Assembly (NCBI GenBank): GCA_963997925.1
Contig: CAXEOX010000001.1
Coordinates: forward strand, 1 to 64,000
Direction: 5' to 3'
DNA: 64,000 nucleotides
Source of the DNA: UBA11650 sp963997925
GTDB lineage: Bacteria; Chloroflexota; Dehalococcoidia; Lucifugimonadales; UBA3495
The notes beneath the pieces were generated by a model that saw nothing but the letters and a program-made list of their open reading frames with translations, ran no database searches and was not told where the DNA came from. Shown here one piece after another: positions 17,053 through 26,085 of the stretch. Both the position numbers and the translations under genes were made by a program. Within the stretch, counting starts at the first letter, position 1. Each line of letters starts with the position of its first letter.

Positions 17053-17715
17053 TTGTACTCCCCAACACAAGCAGCAACCCTGATCGACGCCCTGCTGCCC
17101 ACAAGCCAACTGAACCGCCGGATAGCCAGGGACGTTCTACTGATTGTAGGGTTCAGTTTGTTCACCGCCTTGATGGCCCGTTTCGTCATCCACCTGTCCT
17201 TCACCCCGGTGCCCATCACCGGCCAGACGCTGGCGGTGCTGTTGACCGGAGCGACTCTAGGCAGCCGTCGCGGCGCAGCGGCCCTCGCCCTATACCTGGT
17301 GGAGGGTAGTGTGTTTCCGGTCTTCGCCGGCGGCAGCGGAGCGGACTTTCTCTTTCAGGCCAACGCGGGCGGATACATCTTTGGCTTTTCCTCGGGCTCG
17401 GCCGGATTAGTTTGGAATCTTGCCTCGGGCGGGTACATCATCGGCTTCATCCCGGCGGCGTTCGTCGTCGGCTACCTATGCGAACGGGGCTGGGACCGCC
17501 GGGTGTGGATCCTCCTAGCCATGGGCGCAGGCAACATCGTTCTGTACATCCCCGGCCTGATACAACTGTCATTATTCGTGCCCAACGATAAGGTGCTGGA
17601 GTTCGGATTGTATCCCTTCATCTTTGGGGATCTGGCCAAATTGTACGTCGCGTCTCTGGCGGTGCCTTCCGCTTGGGCCTTGGCCGGCAGGTTGGGCGGC
17701 AAGCCAGGCGATTAG
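17053..17715 (+). CDS. bioY: BioY family biotin transporter S component
   Basis: A 220-residue membrane protein with about six hydrophobic segments. The BioY signature is visible as FTPVPITGQTLAVLLTGATLG and the GGYIFGF / GGYIIGF pair. BioY binds biotin and works alone or with an ECF module of two ATPases and EcfT, none of which is nearby. The TTG start is fixed by AGGAGG 6 nt before. The organism is likely at least partly dependent on external biotin. The MFS gene follows 20 nt later. Confidence 0.92.
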   Translation: MYSPTQAATLIDALLPTSQLNRRIARDVLLIVGFSLFTALMARFVIHLSFTPVPITGQTLAVLLTGATLGSRRGAAALALYLVEGSVFPVFAGGSGADFLFQANAGGYIFGFSSGSAGLVWNLASGGYIIGFIPAAFVVGYLCERGWDRRVWILLAMGAGNIVLYIPGLIQLSLFVPNDKVLEFGLYPFIFGDLAKLYVASLAVPSAWALAGRLGGKPGD

Positions 17716-17735
17716 ACCTTGTCCGGGTTGGCCTG

Positions 17736-19013
17736 ATGAATCAACAACGAAGGCAGGATGGCGTCGACACAGGCGGTAACACGGCTTCCCGGCGCCGGTC
17801 CGGTCTGCAAACTTTCTCATCTCTTAAAAGCATCGACTTTCGACTGCTATGGGCCGGGAGTATCTTCGATAACCTGGCCCTATGGCTCCAGTTCATAACC
17901 TTGAGTTGGATGGTGTGGGACCTAACCGAATCAGCTTCCCTTTCCGGCGCGGCTGCCGGACTGCGGGGGCTCCCCACCTTGGTGATTGGACCCTGGGCGG
18001 GGGTGATTGCCGACCGCATCGACCGGCGCAAGCTGGTCATTGTCCTCCAGATATTCCTCGGTGTTGTGGCCGTTTTCTTCGCCAGCATGGTAGCTACCGG
18101 CTCAGCCCAAGTCTGGCACGTATTCGCATACGCTTCGGTATCGGCGGTCTGCTTCGCATTTATCATGCCGGCCCGGCAATCCCTCATCGCCAACACGGTG
18201 CCCCCGGAAAACATGGGCAACGCCTTCGCTTTAAGCGCCATGACCGTCACCGTGAACCGTCTAGCCGGAGGATTGTTGGGAGGATTGCTAATCACCACCG
18301 TGGGGATACAGTGGAACTTCTTCGTCGAAGCCGGAGCCTACATCGCCACCGCTTTGCTGTTGATTCCGATGAAGACTCCCTACCAGCAGGCATCGACCGC
18401 CCGGTTCACGTCGGTCTTGGCGAACTTCAAGGACGGGTTCAGATACATCTGGCGAGACAACCGGATAATCCTGCACCTGATTGTCCTGGGAATTATATTG
18501 AATGTGGTATTCATCCCCGTGCCGGCCCTGCTCCCGCCTTACGCCAGCACCGTGCTGGGCGCCAATGCCAGCGTCGGAGGATACCTCTTGGCGGCTCAGG
18601 GTGTCGGAGGCATCGCCGCCACCGTTGCCATCGCGTCTCTGGGATTCGTCATCTACAAGGGGAAGCTGGGGCTGATATGCCTGGTTCTGGGGTCGGCGGC
18701 GGTCCTTGTACTGGCCCAGTCCCATTGGCTGGCCCTATCCATAGCAATGCTGATTGTGCTGGGGATCTCCCAGTCCACCTTCATCGTCAGCACCCAGACT
18801 CTGATCCAATCCATGACGCCCGACACTCTACGGGGCAGAATCACTAGTATCTACATGTTAGAGTTCGGATTGGGTCCTATCGCCATCGTATTGATTGGGC
18901 TTTTGATGGATCTAACCACCGTGTCCGGCGCGCTGACAATCGTCGCGGCGGTCAGCTTGACCCTATCTCTTCTGTTTTTAGTTACATTCAGACAGGTCAG
19001 AGGATTGGCGTAA
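17736..19013 (+). CDS. MFS transporter (EntS-like exporter family)
   Basis: A 425-residue protein with about 12 hydrophobic segments of the transmembrane-secretion-effector MFS group. The N-terminal FRLLWAGSIFDNLALWLQ and the loop GVIADRIDRRKLV (the MFS motif A) are typical. ATG 17736 was preferred over a 21-codon extension that overlaps BioY. It may be co-transcribed with bioY and the following amidase. Substrate unknown. A related paralogue is at 32324. Confidence 0.9.
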   Translation: MNQQRRQDGVDTGGNTASRRRSGLQTFSSLKSIDFRLLWAGSIFDNLALWLQFITLSWMVWDLTESASLSGAAAGLRGLPTLVIGPWAGVIADRIDRRKLVIVLQIFLGVVAVFFASMVATGSAQVWHVFAYASVSAVCFAFIMPARQSLIANTVPPENMGNAFALSAMTVTVNRLAGGLLGGLLITTVGIQWNFFVEAGAYIATALLLIPMKTPYQQASTARFTSVLANFKDGFRYIWRDNRIILHLIVLGIILNVVFIPVPALLPPYASTVLGANASVGGYLLAAQGVGGIAATVAIASLGFVIYKGKLGLICLVLGSAAVLVLAQSHWLALSIAMLIVLGISQSTFIVSTQTLIQSMTPDTLRGRITSIYMLEFGLGPIAIVLIGLLMDLTTVSGALTIVAAVSLTLSLLFLVTFRQVRGLA

Positions 19014-19039
19014 CCGGGAACCACCGGAGGAATGGAGAT

Positions 19040-20443
19040 ATGAGCGACCCCCCTTTGCATTACCTGACTATCACCGAAGTCGCGTCCTTGATCCGCGACA
19101 AGCAGGTTTCCCCGGTGGAAGTGACCGAAGCGATGCTCCAGCGAATCGATGCGCTGGACGGTCGATTCCAGAGCTACGCAACGGTGATGGCGGACCAAGC
19201 GATGGATTCGGCCAGAAAAGCGGAGATTGAGATTTCCGCCGGAGGCTACTTGGGTCCTCTGCACGGCGTGCCCATCGCGGTGAAGGATCTTTGCTTCACT
19301 AAAGGCGTCCGCACCATGGGCGGTACACCGGTGCTATCCAATCACGTTCCAGATTTCGACGCTACGGTTATCTCCAAGCTGGCGGCTGCGGGCTCGGTCC
19401 TGCTGGGCAAACTGAACTTGACCGAGGGAGCGATGGCCGGATACCACCCTGACTTCCCGATCCCGGTCAACCCGTGGAACCCGGAGTATTGGACCGGCGT
19501 ATCGTCCAGCGGCTCCGGAGTAGCCACCGCCGCCGGGCTTTGCTTTGGATCTCTGGGCAGCGACACCGGCGGCTCCATACGGTTTCCCGCGGCTTCCTGC
19601 GGTATCGTCGGTATCAAGCCCACATGGGGATTGGTCAGCCGCTACGGAGTTCTGGCCCTGGCCGAGTCCATGGACCACGTCGGCCCCATGACCCGCAGCG
19701 CCGCCGACGCCGGTATCATGCTTCAAGCCATCGCCAGCCACGACCCCAACGACGCAACCTCTCTGCCCAGACCTGCACTCGACTTGTTGGCGGGACTGGG
19801 AGAGGGTGTAAGTGGCATTCGCATCGGCCTGGACCTTCGGTATATCGAGGACGACGTTGACGGCGAATTATCAGCGTCGGTGTTGGCGGCCATCCGAGTG
19901 ATGGAAGTGCTGGGCGCGGAGATTGTCGAGGTGAGCATGCCCGAGACCCGCGAATATACCGGAGCTTGGGCGGTGCTATGTTCCGCCGAAGCCGCCGAAG
20001 CCCATCGCGCGACCTATCCGTCACGCCGGGACGAGTACGGCCCCTGGTTCCGGGGCTGGCTGGACAAGGGCTCTGAAGTAACCGGCTCGGATTATGCCCA
20101 GGCCAACAACGTGCGCGCGGAGTGCAACGGTCTGCTTCGAAGCGTGTTTGAAGATATAGATGTGCTGGCGTGTCCCTCAACAATCGCCCCACCGGGCCGG
20201 GTAACCCCGGAGCAATTGCGCGCTCCCATGGGAGGCGAAGACGACCTGAAGTGGGGCCGCTTCACCGTTCCATTCGATTTCAACGGCGCTCCAACCATTT
20301 CCCTGCCCTGCGGCCAGAACAGCGACGGTCTGCCTCTAAGCCTCCAGTTCGTAGGAAAGCACCTATCCGAGGCGTTGCTGGTCAGATTAGGCCACGCCTA
20401 TGAACAAGCAACAGACTGGCGCAACATGAGACCGCCAATGTGA
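19040..20443 (+). CDS. Amidase-signature family amidase
   Basis: A 467-residue amidase. The Ser-cis-Ser-Lys triad is in place: Lys in IAVKDLCF, cis-Ser in GVSSSGSG, nucleophile Ser in GSDTGGSIRFP. The usual GGSS is VSSS here, a small variation. It may be an aryl-acylamidase, carbamoyl hydrolase or GatA-like enzyme; with no gatB or gatC adjacent, a catabolic amidase is more likely. GGAGG precedes the ATG; it lies 26 nt after the MFS gene, so transport and hydrolysis may be linked. Confidence 0.92.
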   Translation: MSDPPLHYLTITEVASLIRDKQVSPVEVTEAMLQRIDALDGRFQSYATVMADQAMDSARKAEIEISAGGYLGPLHGVPIAVKDLCFTKGVRTMGGTPVLSNHVPDFDATVISKLAAAGSVLLGKLNLTEGAMAGYHPDFPIPVNPWNPEYWTGVSSSGSGVATAAGLCFGSLGSDTGGSIRFPAASCGIVGIKPTWGLVSRYGVLALAESMDHVGPMTRSAADAGIMLQAIASHDPNDATSLPRPALDLLAGLGEGVSGIRIGLDLRYIEDDVDGELSASVLAAIRVMEVLGAEIVEVSMPETREYTGAWAVLCSAEAAEAHRATYPSRRDEYGPWFRGWLDKGSEVTGSDYAQANNVRAECNGLLRSVFEDIDVLACPSTIAPPGRVTPEQLRAPMGGEDDLKWGRFTVPFDFNGAPTISLPCGQNSDGLPLSLQFVGKHLSEALLVRLGHAYEQATDWRNMRPPM

Positions 20444-20529
20444 GGTTTCCCCAATCAAAACAAACGTTCCCCCTTTAGAAGGGTGGACCACAGGGGGTCG
20501 TTCTCTCGAGGGGTAAAACCTCACCTATA

Positions 20530-20550
20530 CCCCTCCTTGGTAAGGAGGGG
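20530..20550. repeat. CCCCTCCTT hairpin (dispersed repeat B, copy 1)
   Basis: CCCCTCCTT, loop GGT, AAGGAGGGG, perfect 9-bp stem with a 3-nt loop, between convergent genes. Similar hairpins lie at 56225 and 62382. The flanking 20470-20500 also carries CCCCCTTT-like words. Confidence 0.65.
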
Positions 20551-20558
20551 ACTGTGTC

Positions 20559-21302
20559 TTAGATCTGTATCCGGCCCGGCCTAGGCGGTTGTTGAGCGCC
20601 GCGCTTTTGGCTGTTCTCCCAGTCGGACAATGCCTGAGGTCCGGCCTTTTCCAGCACCTCATGATGCTTCGCCAAGTCGCTCCACCGGTACCCAACCATC
20701 TCGGCGTAGAAGGGTGCCATCCGCAGACCTTCCCTGCGCTGCTTGCGAGCGTCTAGGATGTAGTCCAAGACCTTCTCGATGGTCGGCGGATCCGTCCAGT
20801 CCGACCGGAATAGCACCTTGCCACCCCGGTCGATAACGTAGGTCATGTTGGGGAGCGCACCGTAAAGCTCATGCCCTGTGCCCTCCACATCATCCACCAG
20901 GATTGGGCGCTGCACGTCCAGCACCTTCTTGAGCGAACGGGCATGATCCAGCTTCTGCTCCAAGGTCTGATGCGCGGGGTAGTTCTCTCCGGGATGGGCT
21001 TCCCTCGTATAGACGAAGATGAACTTGAACCCCAGATCGGCGTACTTCTTGGCCATGGGCTCCAGCGCTGGCGCCGCCAGCGTGCAATAGGGTCAAGTTA
21101 ATGAGCCGAACTCAATAACTACGTCTCCCTCTTTACAGTAGTCCCGTAGCTGAACCTTGTCTCCGCTGTCCAAGGCAACGGCGGTGAAGTCGGGCGCCGG
21201 AGAGCCGACGGGCAGCTTGGAGCGGAAAGCCATGAAATCCGACTCCCCTCCCATGAATGCTTCGTAGTTGTAAAGAGCGACTGCGGTTTCCGGTGTAGCC
21301 AT
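20559..21302 (-). CDS. Deiodinase-like thioredoxin-fold selenoprotein (UGA = Sec70)
   Basis: Two open frames, 21302-21096 and 21056-20559, are in the same phase and separated only by a TGA at 21093-21095. Reading that codon as selenocysteine gives a 247-residue protein with FGSLT-Sec-PYC at residues 65-73. This matches the iodothyronine deiodinase active site (FGSxTUPP). Downstream the deiodinase hallmark EAHP occurs in VYTREAHPGENY, then LVDDVEGTGHELYGALPN and TYVIDRGGKVLF. The thioredoxin fold starts at SPAPDFTAVAL. A C-terminal extension of about 60 residues is helical and basic. A hairpin right after the UGA fits a bacterial SECIS. GGAGGGAGG precedes the ATG. Bacterial homologues of deiodinases are known from marine metagenomes; the substrate is unknown, probably a peroxide, thiol or halogenated organic. 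Confidence 0.88.
21066..21095 (-). promoter_or_regulatory. Candidate bacterial SECIS element after the UGA codon
   Basis: On the minus strand, CGCUGGC, loop GGC, GCCAGCG form a perfect 7-bp stem (21066-21082). The loop begins 17 nt after the UGA (21093-21095) and its first base is G. Both agree with the described bacterial SECIS rules (apical loop about 16-37 nt from UGA, G within the first two loop bases). Confidence 0.7.
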
Positions 21303-21380
21303 TGGATCCTCCCTCCTACTTCCGAGATGTTATGTCAATCCAATTAGGTCTTTGATGAATCTGTTTTCCACCTGTCAGAA

Positions 21381-23579
21381 TCATTCAGACTCTGAATCGT
21401 TGGTATCTTCATCGCCGGTATCGCCATCGCCGGTAACTTGGTCATCAGCTTCTAAATCTTCAGTGCCGGCATCGTCGATTTCTTCGTCAACAATCTCTTC
21501 GCCGTCGATCTCTTCTTCATCAGGCTCTACTTCGAGCACCGGTGGGCGGGACTGGCTTGGGTCTCGCCAAAATTCCACCAACCGGGAAACTTCCCCATCG
21601 TCCACGAAGGTTCCTTGGACTCGCCGGGGTTGGGGCGACTGATTTTCCAGCAGGAGCATATCGCCCCTCCCCAGAAGATCTTCGGCCCCAGACACATCCA
21701 GAATCACTCTGGAGTCGGTCTGGGACGCCACAGTAAAAGCGATGCGGGTAGCGATGTTGGCTTTGAGCAAGCCGGTAACCACGTCCACGGTCGGCCTCTG
21801 GGTAGCCAGCATCAAGTGGATACCTGTTGCCCGGCCCATCTGAGCCAGCCTCACCAGATTCGCTTCGGCCTCTCGGCCACCGGCCAGCATGAGTTCCGCC
21901 AATTCATCAACCACCAACACCACGTAGGGCATCCTTCTCTCGGCGGTGGCGTTGTAGCCGGCGATGTTGCGCGCCCCGGCCTCCGCCAACCTGGTGTACC
22001 GTTGCTGCATCAAACTCAACAAGCCCTTAAGCGATTCGGTGAATCCTTTGAATTCCTGAACGGTGGGGGCAGCTAGGTGCGGCAGCCCATCGAAGGGCGT
22101 CAGTTCCACTCCCTTGGGGTCTACCATCAATAGACGCAATTGATCCGGCGATTTCGACACCAGCAGAGAGGCCACGATGCTGTTGAGGCATACACTTTTG
22201 CCCGTGCCCGTGGCTCCGGCGATGAGCAGATGAGGCAGTCCTGCCAGGTCCAACACCTCCGGCTCGCCAGCGATGTCCAAGCCGATCGCGATGGGCAAGC
22301 CTCCCTTGGCGGCACAGTCAACAAAGGCTTGGGATTCTACCACCTCTTTCAACCCAACTCTCCTCGGTGTGGGAGAGGGAACCTCCAGCCCCACCAACGA
22401 CTCACCCGGGATGGTGGGTTGGATCCTGATTGTAGGAGTCTTGAGCGCAAGGGCCAGGTCGTTCTGCCGAGCCAAGATGGCTTGGACCCTAACCCGGCTC
22501 CTCCCGCCAACGCCGCCGTCTTGCTGTTCATCCGAGCCGCCCTTGTCGTCAGTCAACCAGCCCGGGTCGAGACCGAAACGATTGAGCCGGGGTCCGGACT
22601 GGATGCTGGCGTCGGGAACCGTTACGTTCGCGCCATAGCTGGCCAGAGTGTCCTCGATGAGACGGGCGGTGGCTATCAGGGCCTCTTCGTTGGACTCGAC
22701 CGGTTCCGGAGCAGTCAGCAGGTCTGCGGCAGGCAACAGCCAAGGCGGATTCGAGACCGAGCTAGGGTCGACAGGCTCGGCATATAGAGATAACTCTTCG
22801 CTGACAAAGCCATCGATGGCGGATATCTCGCTCCTGGTATCCGGCTGGACTTCCGGAACCACCTCCTGTTGGTCGGGCGGATTATCCTGGACGGGTTTAT
22901 CTTCAGCTACCGCCGTTGCCGTCGATTCTACGGCAGGCGGCTCAGGGGTTGGCACAGGAGTCGATGCTGGGATGCTTGGCTGCTCAGTGTCTTTTGTCCG
23001 AGACTTTAGCCTTTGCGCTATGGCTCCCCTGAACCGTTTCAGAAGCGGGTGTTCGGCCACGAACCGCGCACTTTGGCCTACCTGCTCGAAGGCCCGAGCG
23101 TACAAGGGGCCAACCCTCCTTGGAAACACCACCACCGGCATCAAGACGGCTATAATCACCAACTTGGCGATGCCCAACGACAGGGGTGCACCGCCCAAGA
23201 TTGTTCCCCACCGGCCGCCCAGACTGACATCTGCGAAGATCCCGAAGCCGGGGTGGAAGAAGGAGAGGACACCGACGGCGATGGCGGCCCCGGCGGCAGC
23301 GGTCACCCACCATTGCCACTGACGTGCAAAGAACCTGATGTGGTAGCGCAAGCCAAACACCAGAGCACCAAGCCACAGCCCCACCGGCGCCCAGCCGTAG
23401 GCTAGGGACTCCAGAGCCCATGTCCGAGCGGACGGGCTCAAGAACATGGTGATGGCCAAGGCTAACACGGCGGTGACTAGGACCAACCCATCTATGACAA
23501 ACGCTATCCGCACCGGGCTGGACTTACCGCCGGACCGCGAACGAGAGGAACGGCGTCTGCCTTCAGGGTTACGTGCCAC
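21381..23579 (-). CDS. FtsK/SpoIIIE-family DNA translocase, no gamma domain
   Basis: A 732-residue protein. The N-terminal 170 residues hold about four membrane segments. A Pro/Thr-rich linker follows to about residue 330. The alpha/beta motor has Walker A GATGTGKSVC (around 455-465), LLMVDPKGVELTPF, and Walker B VVLVVDELAELML (around 550). The motor ends at about residue 670 and is followed by an acidic Asp/Glu/Thr tail of roughly 60 residues to the end. The winged-helix gamma domain that reads KOPS in FtsK is not present. GTG start after AGGAGG. It should pump DNA at the division septum; the acidic tail is unusual. Confidence 0.92.
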   Translation of the reverse strand: MARNPEGRRRSSRSRSGGKSSPVRIAFVIDGLVLVTAVLALAITMFLSPSARTWALESLAYGWAPVGLWLGALVFGLRYHIRFFARQWQWWVTAAAGAAIAVGVLSFFHPGFGIFADVSLGGRWGTILGGAPLSLGIAKLVIIAVLMPVVVFPRRVGPLYARAFEQVGQSARFVAEHPLLKRFRGAIAQRLKSRTKDTEQPSIPASTPVPTPEPPAVESTATAVAEDKPVQDNPPDQQEVVPEVQPDTRSEISAIDGFVSEELSLYAEPVDPSSVSNPPWLLPAADLLTAPEPVESNEEALIATARLIEDTLASYGANVTVPDASIQSGPRLNRFGLDPGWLTDDKGGSDEQQDGGVGGRSRVRVQAILARQNDLALALKTPTIRIQPTIPGESLVGLEVPSPTPRRVGLKEVVESQAFVDCAAKGGLPIAIGLDIAGEPEVLDLAGLPHLLIAGATGTGKSVCLNSIVASLLVSKSPDQLRLLMVDPKGVELTPFDGLPHLAAPTVQEFKGFTESLKGLLSLMQQRYTRLAEAGARNIAGYNATAERRMPYVVLVVDELAELMLAGGREAEANLVRLAQMGRATGIHLMLATQRPTVDVVTGLLKANIATRIAFTVASQTDSRVILDVSGAEDLLGRGDMLLLENQSPQPRRVQGTFVDDGEVSRLVEFWRDPSQSRPPVLEVEPDEEEIDGEEIVDEEIDDAGTEDLEADDQVTGDGDTGDEDTNDSESE

Positions 23580-23719
23580 GCAATCCTCCTAGACTTAGCT
23601 GGCTCGGTCAGTTCCGCTCGACAACGCGCCAGCTAAAAGCCAGCCGAGTCTTGCTTAACGGCGAGTATAGTTTCGCCCTACCGGAATATCAACGAAGCAG
23701 TCGACTACCCGGACTAGTT

Positions 23720-24724
23720 CTACTCAAAGAACAATTTCTGGGCACTGCCACAGCAGATCAACTGGTACTCCGCCGGCTCAAAACCGGCTTCGCGCACCGG
23801 CTCCGTCAAGGGTTGGGGCGTGCCGGAGAACACATAGTCCGACCCGAGCATGATGTGCTCCGCGCCAGCGACGTTCCGCAGCATCCGCAGGGAGTCCGGG
23901 GACATGTTCACCGTGTCGTAGTAGAGCATCTCCAGGTAGTCCGACGGCTTGTCGCGTTTCAGTTCCACGGGCCTTCCCGCGCCACTGCGATACCCGTTGT
24001 CGATGCGAGCGGCCTGGTAGGGAAGGAACCCTCCGCCGTGGACCAATACCATTTTCAGGTTGGGATGCCGGTCGAAGAGACCCTCAAGTATCAGCTTTGC
24101 CGCAGTTATTGTTGTATCCAAGGTGCGGCCCAGACTGAAGGTCAGGTAGTTGGGCGTTATCCCACCGCCAAACCCATGGGTAGCCGGATGCAGTACGATC
24201 GGCACACCCAGGCTTTCCGCCGCCGCCCACAAGGGTTCGTAGCTGTCCTGCGACAAATCGTGCCCCACCGGGTCGGCGGACACCATGGTGCCCAGCATGC
24301 CCAACGTGTTCACTGCGTACTCCAGTTCCTTCGCCGCCATGGTCCCGTCCTGGATCGGCACCGTGGCCAAGCCCCGGAAGGTATCGCCGTTCGATCCCAC
24401 AAGTTCAGCCAGGTGCTCATTGAACAGTCTGGCCCACGTGGCAGCTTTGTCCGGGGAAAGGGTGTATCCGTGGATGTCCAGCCATGACGCTAGGATCTGC
24501 TGATCCAGGCCCTGGGTAGTCATCCACTCCAGACGGGGCTCAAGTTGGGCCAAGCCGCCCAGTGGCCGGAGCTGGACCAACCCTTCGAACTGGAGTGCGG
24601 GTCCCCGGTCGGTGTCCTCCACCGTCACGCCCAAACTCTTCCCGCTGGTCCTTGCCTCATCGACCAGACCGGCCGGAACGATGTGGGCGTGGCTATCGAT
24701 GAACTGTTCTTTCTGAGTGCTCAT
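23720..24724 (-). CDS. ACMSD-type amidohydrolase family protein
   Basis: A 334-residue TIM-barrel metal enzyme of the aminocarboxymuconate-semialdehyde-decarboxylase group. FIDSHAHIVP provides HxH, IVLHPATHG the third His, LVHGGGFLPYQ the fourth, and LGSDYVF the Asp, so a full set is present. It is a decarboxylase or hydrolase of a carboxylated substrate. GAGGAGGG precedes the ATG. It is 140 nt from the FtsK gene and probably monocistronic. Confidence 0.9.
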   Translation of the reverse strand: MSTQKEQFIDSHAHIVPAGLVDEARTSGKSLGVTVEDTDRGPALQFEGLVQLRPLGGLAQLEPRLEWMTTQGLDQQILASWLDIHGYTLSPDKAATWARLFNEHLAELVGSNGDTFRGLATVPIQDGTMAAKELEYAVNTLGMLGTMVSADPVGHDLSQDSYEPLWAAAESLGVPIVLHPATHGFGGGITPNYLTFSLGRTLDTTITAAKLILEGLFDRHPNLKMVLVHGGGFLPYQAARIDNGYRSGAGRPVELKRDKPSDYLEMLYYDTVNMSPDSLRMLRNVAGAEHIMLGSDYVFSGTPQPLTEPVREAGFEPAEYQLICCGSAQKLFFE

Positions 24725-24876
24725 GATTTCCCTCCTCGCTCTTGAGCCATATCATATCCCCCTCGAAGCTAGCGTGCCAACGGACTTCGTAGACTGCCGT
24801 CCCCCATCAGTCGCCCAGACAACGGCAGCAAGCCATCTAATGAGACCCGCAGATAGAGAAAACGGCTTTGGCGGCG

Positions 24877-25347
24877 ATGTTGGCTGGATCTAAAAACAGA
24901 AACTCAGGAATCTACGTCCTGATATTCCACTTGTCCAACGACGTAACGATGACAATAGGAAAGCGTGGTGAGCTTGATTTCCAAAGCGGTTGGTATGGCT
25001 ACGTCGAATCTGGAAAGTCCGGAGTAGAGGCGCGGGTTCGCCGCCATCTACGGACCCACGACCGCCCCCATTGGCATCTCGACTACCTGATGCACCTAGG
25101 CAAACCCACTACCGCCATCATCGGCCACACTGAAGAATCGTTGGAATGCCCTCTGGTCCGCCACTTGGAGACAATATTCCTGGTGGTTCCACGGTTCGGC
25201 TCCAGCGACTGCCGCTGCTCAAGGCACTTATTCCACAGCCCGGAACAATCGTCATTGGAAAAAGCGGCGTTGCAAGGTATGACGGCGTTGGGTTGTACGC
25301 CGGTGCCGATTCAGGTTGATTGGATCTGGGACACCGAGGCAAAGTGA
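24877..25347 (+). CDS. GIY-YIG-like DUF123 protein
   Basis: A 156-residue protein of the DUF123 family, a GIY-YIG nuclease relative often fused to endonuclease III in archaea. SGIYVLIFHL corresponds to the GIY element and SGWYGYVESGK to the YIG element. RVRRHLRTHDRPHWHLDYLMH is the family's conserved His-rich segment. FGSSDCRCSRHLFH near the C-terminus adds two Cys and a His. ATG 24877 is preferred over TTG 24868. It stands alone. Confidence 0.85.
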   Translation: MLAGSKNRNSGIYVLIFHLSNDVTMTIGKRGELDFQSGWYGYVESGKSGVEARVRRHLRTHDRPHWHLDYLMHLGKPTTAIIGHTEESLECPLVRHLETIFLVVPRFGSSDCRCSRHLFHSPEQSSLEKAALQGMTALGCTPVPIQVDWIWDTEAK

Positions 25348-25536
25348 CCCTCCCATTCTGCACCTGCCCCTTTCTAAGCAAAACTGCCTGACTAGATGAT
25401 TGGTCTAATGAGATGCAGAATCCCTCGGTCTTAGACACTCCATCCCGATAGGCTTCGCATCACGCCGCTTGACGGTGCTCGAGCGATATGATATTAACCG
25501 GGATACTCGGGCGTCCTGGTCTCGCCTGCGACTGAT

Positions 25537-25566
25537 CCATTGGCAACGCCGCGGCGTTGCCAATGG
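25537..25566. repeat. 30-bp perfect palindrome
   Basis: CCATTGGCAACGCCG and its exact mirror complement meet at a CCGCGG centre, 37 nt before the VOC ATG. There is no T-run, so it is not an ordinary terminator. It could be an operator or a cruciform. Confidence 0.8.
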
Positions 25567-25603
25567 CCGATCCGTCCCAATCGTCAGATCCGGGAGGATG
25601 ACA

Positions 25604-25975
25604 ATGCTAGAGACCAAGTTGAGGACAAAGGGCATCGACCACACGGTATTACACGTTAAAGACGTGGCCAAGTCTCGGAAATTCTATCTCGACGTGCTGG
25701 GAATGACCGTCAACCACGAAGACGCCACCCACGCCTTTCTCTGGTGCGGCGGCGGGCAAATGGTCGCCTTGTTCCAGGTTGGCGAGGGCACCGACATCAA
25801 ACCGGGCGATGACGTGAACCACATGGCCCTTCGGATAGAATCGGGCACGTACGAAGAAGTAAAGGCGTACTTGGAAAGCAACGGCGCCACCGTGTTCGGA
25901 CGTCCCGGCGATGACCGGTGCATCTACTTCGACGACCCAGACGGGCACCGGCTCCAAATCATGTATCCGGACTAG
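25604..25975 (+). CDS. VOC family protein
   Basis: A 123-residue VOC protein. GIDHTVLHVKDVAKSRKFYLDVLGM is typical of the first half. DVNHMALRIES opens the second half, and FDDPDGHRLQIMY gives the C-terminal metal Glu position as Gln, so one ligand may be altered. GGGAGG ends at 25597, so the second ATG (25604) is the better start. A 30-bp palindrome lies just upstream. Confidence 0.88.
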   Translation: MLETKLRTKGIDHTVLHVKDVAKSRKFYLDVLGMTVNHEDATHAFLWCGGGQMVALFQVGEGTDIKPGDDVNHMALRIESGTYEEVKAYLESNGATVFGRPGDDRCIYFDDPDGHRLQIMYPD

Positions 25976-26085
25976 GAAACCCAGAAATCTGAGAATGGGG
26001 AAACTCGGCCCGTGAGACGCCGCAACAGCGGAGTTCGGAGTAGATCCGCGTCTTCCCCATTCCAGCAGCATTAAGGAGAAGTCCC

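Noticed and set aside
17882..18847. 321-residue ORF in the MFS gene
   Set aside because: Its translation is Arg/His/Gly-rich, typical of a shadow frame of a GC-rich membrane protein gene.
25537..25566. Palindrome as a terminator
   Set aside because: No T-run on either side and it lies directly upstream of a gene.
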